Source: Natrialbaceae archaeon B1-Br10_E2g27 | Lineage (GTDB): Archaea; Halobacteriota; Halobacteria; Halobacteriales; Natrialbaceae | Reading direction: 5' to 3' | DNA length: 7,009 nt | Assembly (NCBI GenBank): GCA_001563885.1 | Contig: LKMM01000135.1 | Coordinates: forward strand, 1-7,009 | Shown here: in pieces, positions 6,606 to 7,009 of the stretch | Numbering within the stretch: position 1 is the first letter of the stretch | Layout of the letters: each line of letters opens with the position of its first letter | The notes under the pieces: model-generated | What the model saw: the letters and a program-made list of their open reading frames with translations, nothing else | The model's database searches: none | Told to the model about the DNA's origin: nothing | Program-made: the position numbers and the translations under genes

Positions 6606-7009
6606 ATGAGTTCGGGAACTGACGACGACGGCGGTCACTGTTCTGTGGCGGATTCGGACGGCGAAGTTGCCGACGAGATTGCGATAATTTCCTTCGAGCG
6701 CAAACTCGAGACCGCTACAGGGATCAAATCCGGACTCGACGATCGGTACGAACGGATCGATATCATCGAGTATCACGGCACCGTCTTCGACGAACACTGG
6801 GGCGAGTACGATTGCTTTATTGGGTTGATGGCAAGCGGGATCGCGATGCGAAAGACGGCCCACCTGTTGGATGATAAGTGGGACGATCCGGCGATCTGTG
6901 TCGTCGACGAGGAGTTGACGTGGGCGATCCCGATTACGGGCGGCCACCATGGCGCAAATCAGGTCGCCCAGGATTTAGCGACGATGGGTGCGATCCCGGC
7001 GATGACGAC
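6606..7009 (+). CDS. cbiG: Cobalt-precorrin-5A hydrolase CbiG, N-terminal part (3' partial)
   Basis: 134 codons are visible and the frame is open at the right edge. CbiG opens the delta-lactone ring of cobalt-precorrin-5A, releasing acetaldehyde, in the anaerobic (early cobalt insertion) cobalamin pathway in the cytoplasm. The call rests on the CbiG N-terminal pattern: IAIISFERK (26-33 region), FIGLMASGIAMRKTAHLL (71-88), DKWDDPAICVVDEE (90-103), and the glycine/histidine motif ITGGHHGANQVA (110-121) followed by GAIPAMT. About 23 residues precede the conserved core; they are polar and acidic (SSGTDDDGG), a typical haloarchaeal extension. Start ATG at 6606 is preferred because of GGGAGAG 5 bases upstream. 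An in-frame ATG at 6525 would add 27 unconserved residues and is less likely. Other cobalamin genes (such as cbiH, cbiF or cbiT) would be expected downstream. Confidence 0.9.
   Translation, partial: MSSGTDDDGGHCSVADSDGEVADEIAIISFERKLETATGIKSGLDDRYERIDIIEYHGTVFDEHWGEYDCFIGLMASGIAMRKTAHLLDDKWDDPAICVVDEELTWAIPITGGHHGANQVAQDLATMGAIPAMT

Noticed and set aside
6504..6950. Minus-strand frame of 148 codons over the cbiG start
   Set aside because: The + strand encodes clear CbiG motifs through the same bases; the antisense product is basic and unrecognisable.
1..7009. Many CTCGAG and CGATCG palindromes as possible regulatory sites
   Set aside because: They are spread throughout coding sequence and follow from preferred codons (CTC GAG for Leu-Glu, and GAT CG. 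patterns).
1..7009. CRISPR array, tRNA or rRNA genes, insertion sequences, toxin-antitoxin genes
   Set aside because: No regularly spaced repeats, no tRNA-like cloverleaf, no transposase-like frame or terminal repeats were seen; almost all of the window is accounted for by the genes listed.

Overview
The window looks like a chromosomal piece of a haloarchaeon (class Halobacteria). Every convincing protein is rich in Asp/Glu and poor in Lys. Leu-Glu is usually written CTCGAG, the tetranucleotide CTAG is scarce, and there is an archaeal TATA-type promoter with its expected start site on a start codon. The protein families recognised are haloarchaeal. Genus cannot be set from sequence alone. All genes are on the + strand.

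Layout. (1) Bases 1-479 are the 3' end of a type II/IV secretion F-domain membrane protein (PilC/TadC-like), the platform protein of archaeal pilus assembly machines. (2) A 40-base gap holds a TATA box (491-498) placed for a leaderless transcript starting at the ATG at 520. (3) Four tightly packed genes follow (520-1584, 1562-2065, 2059-3114, 3111-6383), with overlaps of 23, 7 and 4 bases. Each encodes one N-terminal transmembrane segment followed by an acidic, probably extracytoplasmic domain carrying N-glycosylation sequons. From memory of the families they correspond to the haloarchaeal domains of unknown function DUF7283, DUF7285, DUF7284 and DUF7286. The last protein is very large (1090 residues). 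(4) Bases 6384-6605 are non-coding, with inverted repeats and a near-perfect 13-base direct repeat at a 20-base period. (5) From 6606 to the window end is the start of cbiG (cobalt-precorrin-5A hydrolase), an unrelated cobalamin biosynthesis gene.

How the genes may work together. The F-domain protein normally partners a PilB/TadA-type ATPase, which would be expected upstream of the window. The four anchored proteins behind it are good candidates for pseudopilin-like or surface components built or exported by that machine. Three of them (1562, 2059 and 3111 genes) carry an Arg-Ala/Gly pair directly before the hydrophobic segment, resembling the class III signal cleaved by the archaeal prepilin peptidase PibD. 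No function is established for these families as far as I know, so the four-gene block with the F-domain gene is the candidate undescribed system here. The cbiG gene appears to be a separate transcription unit.
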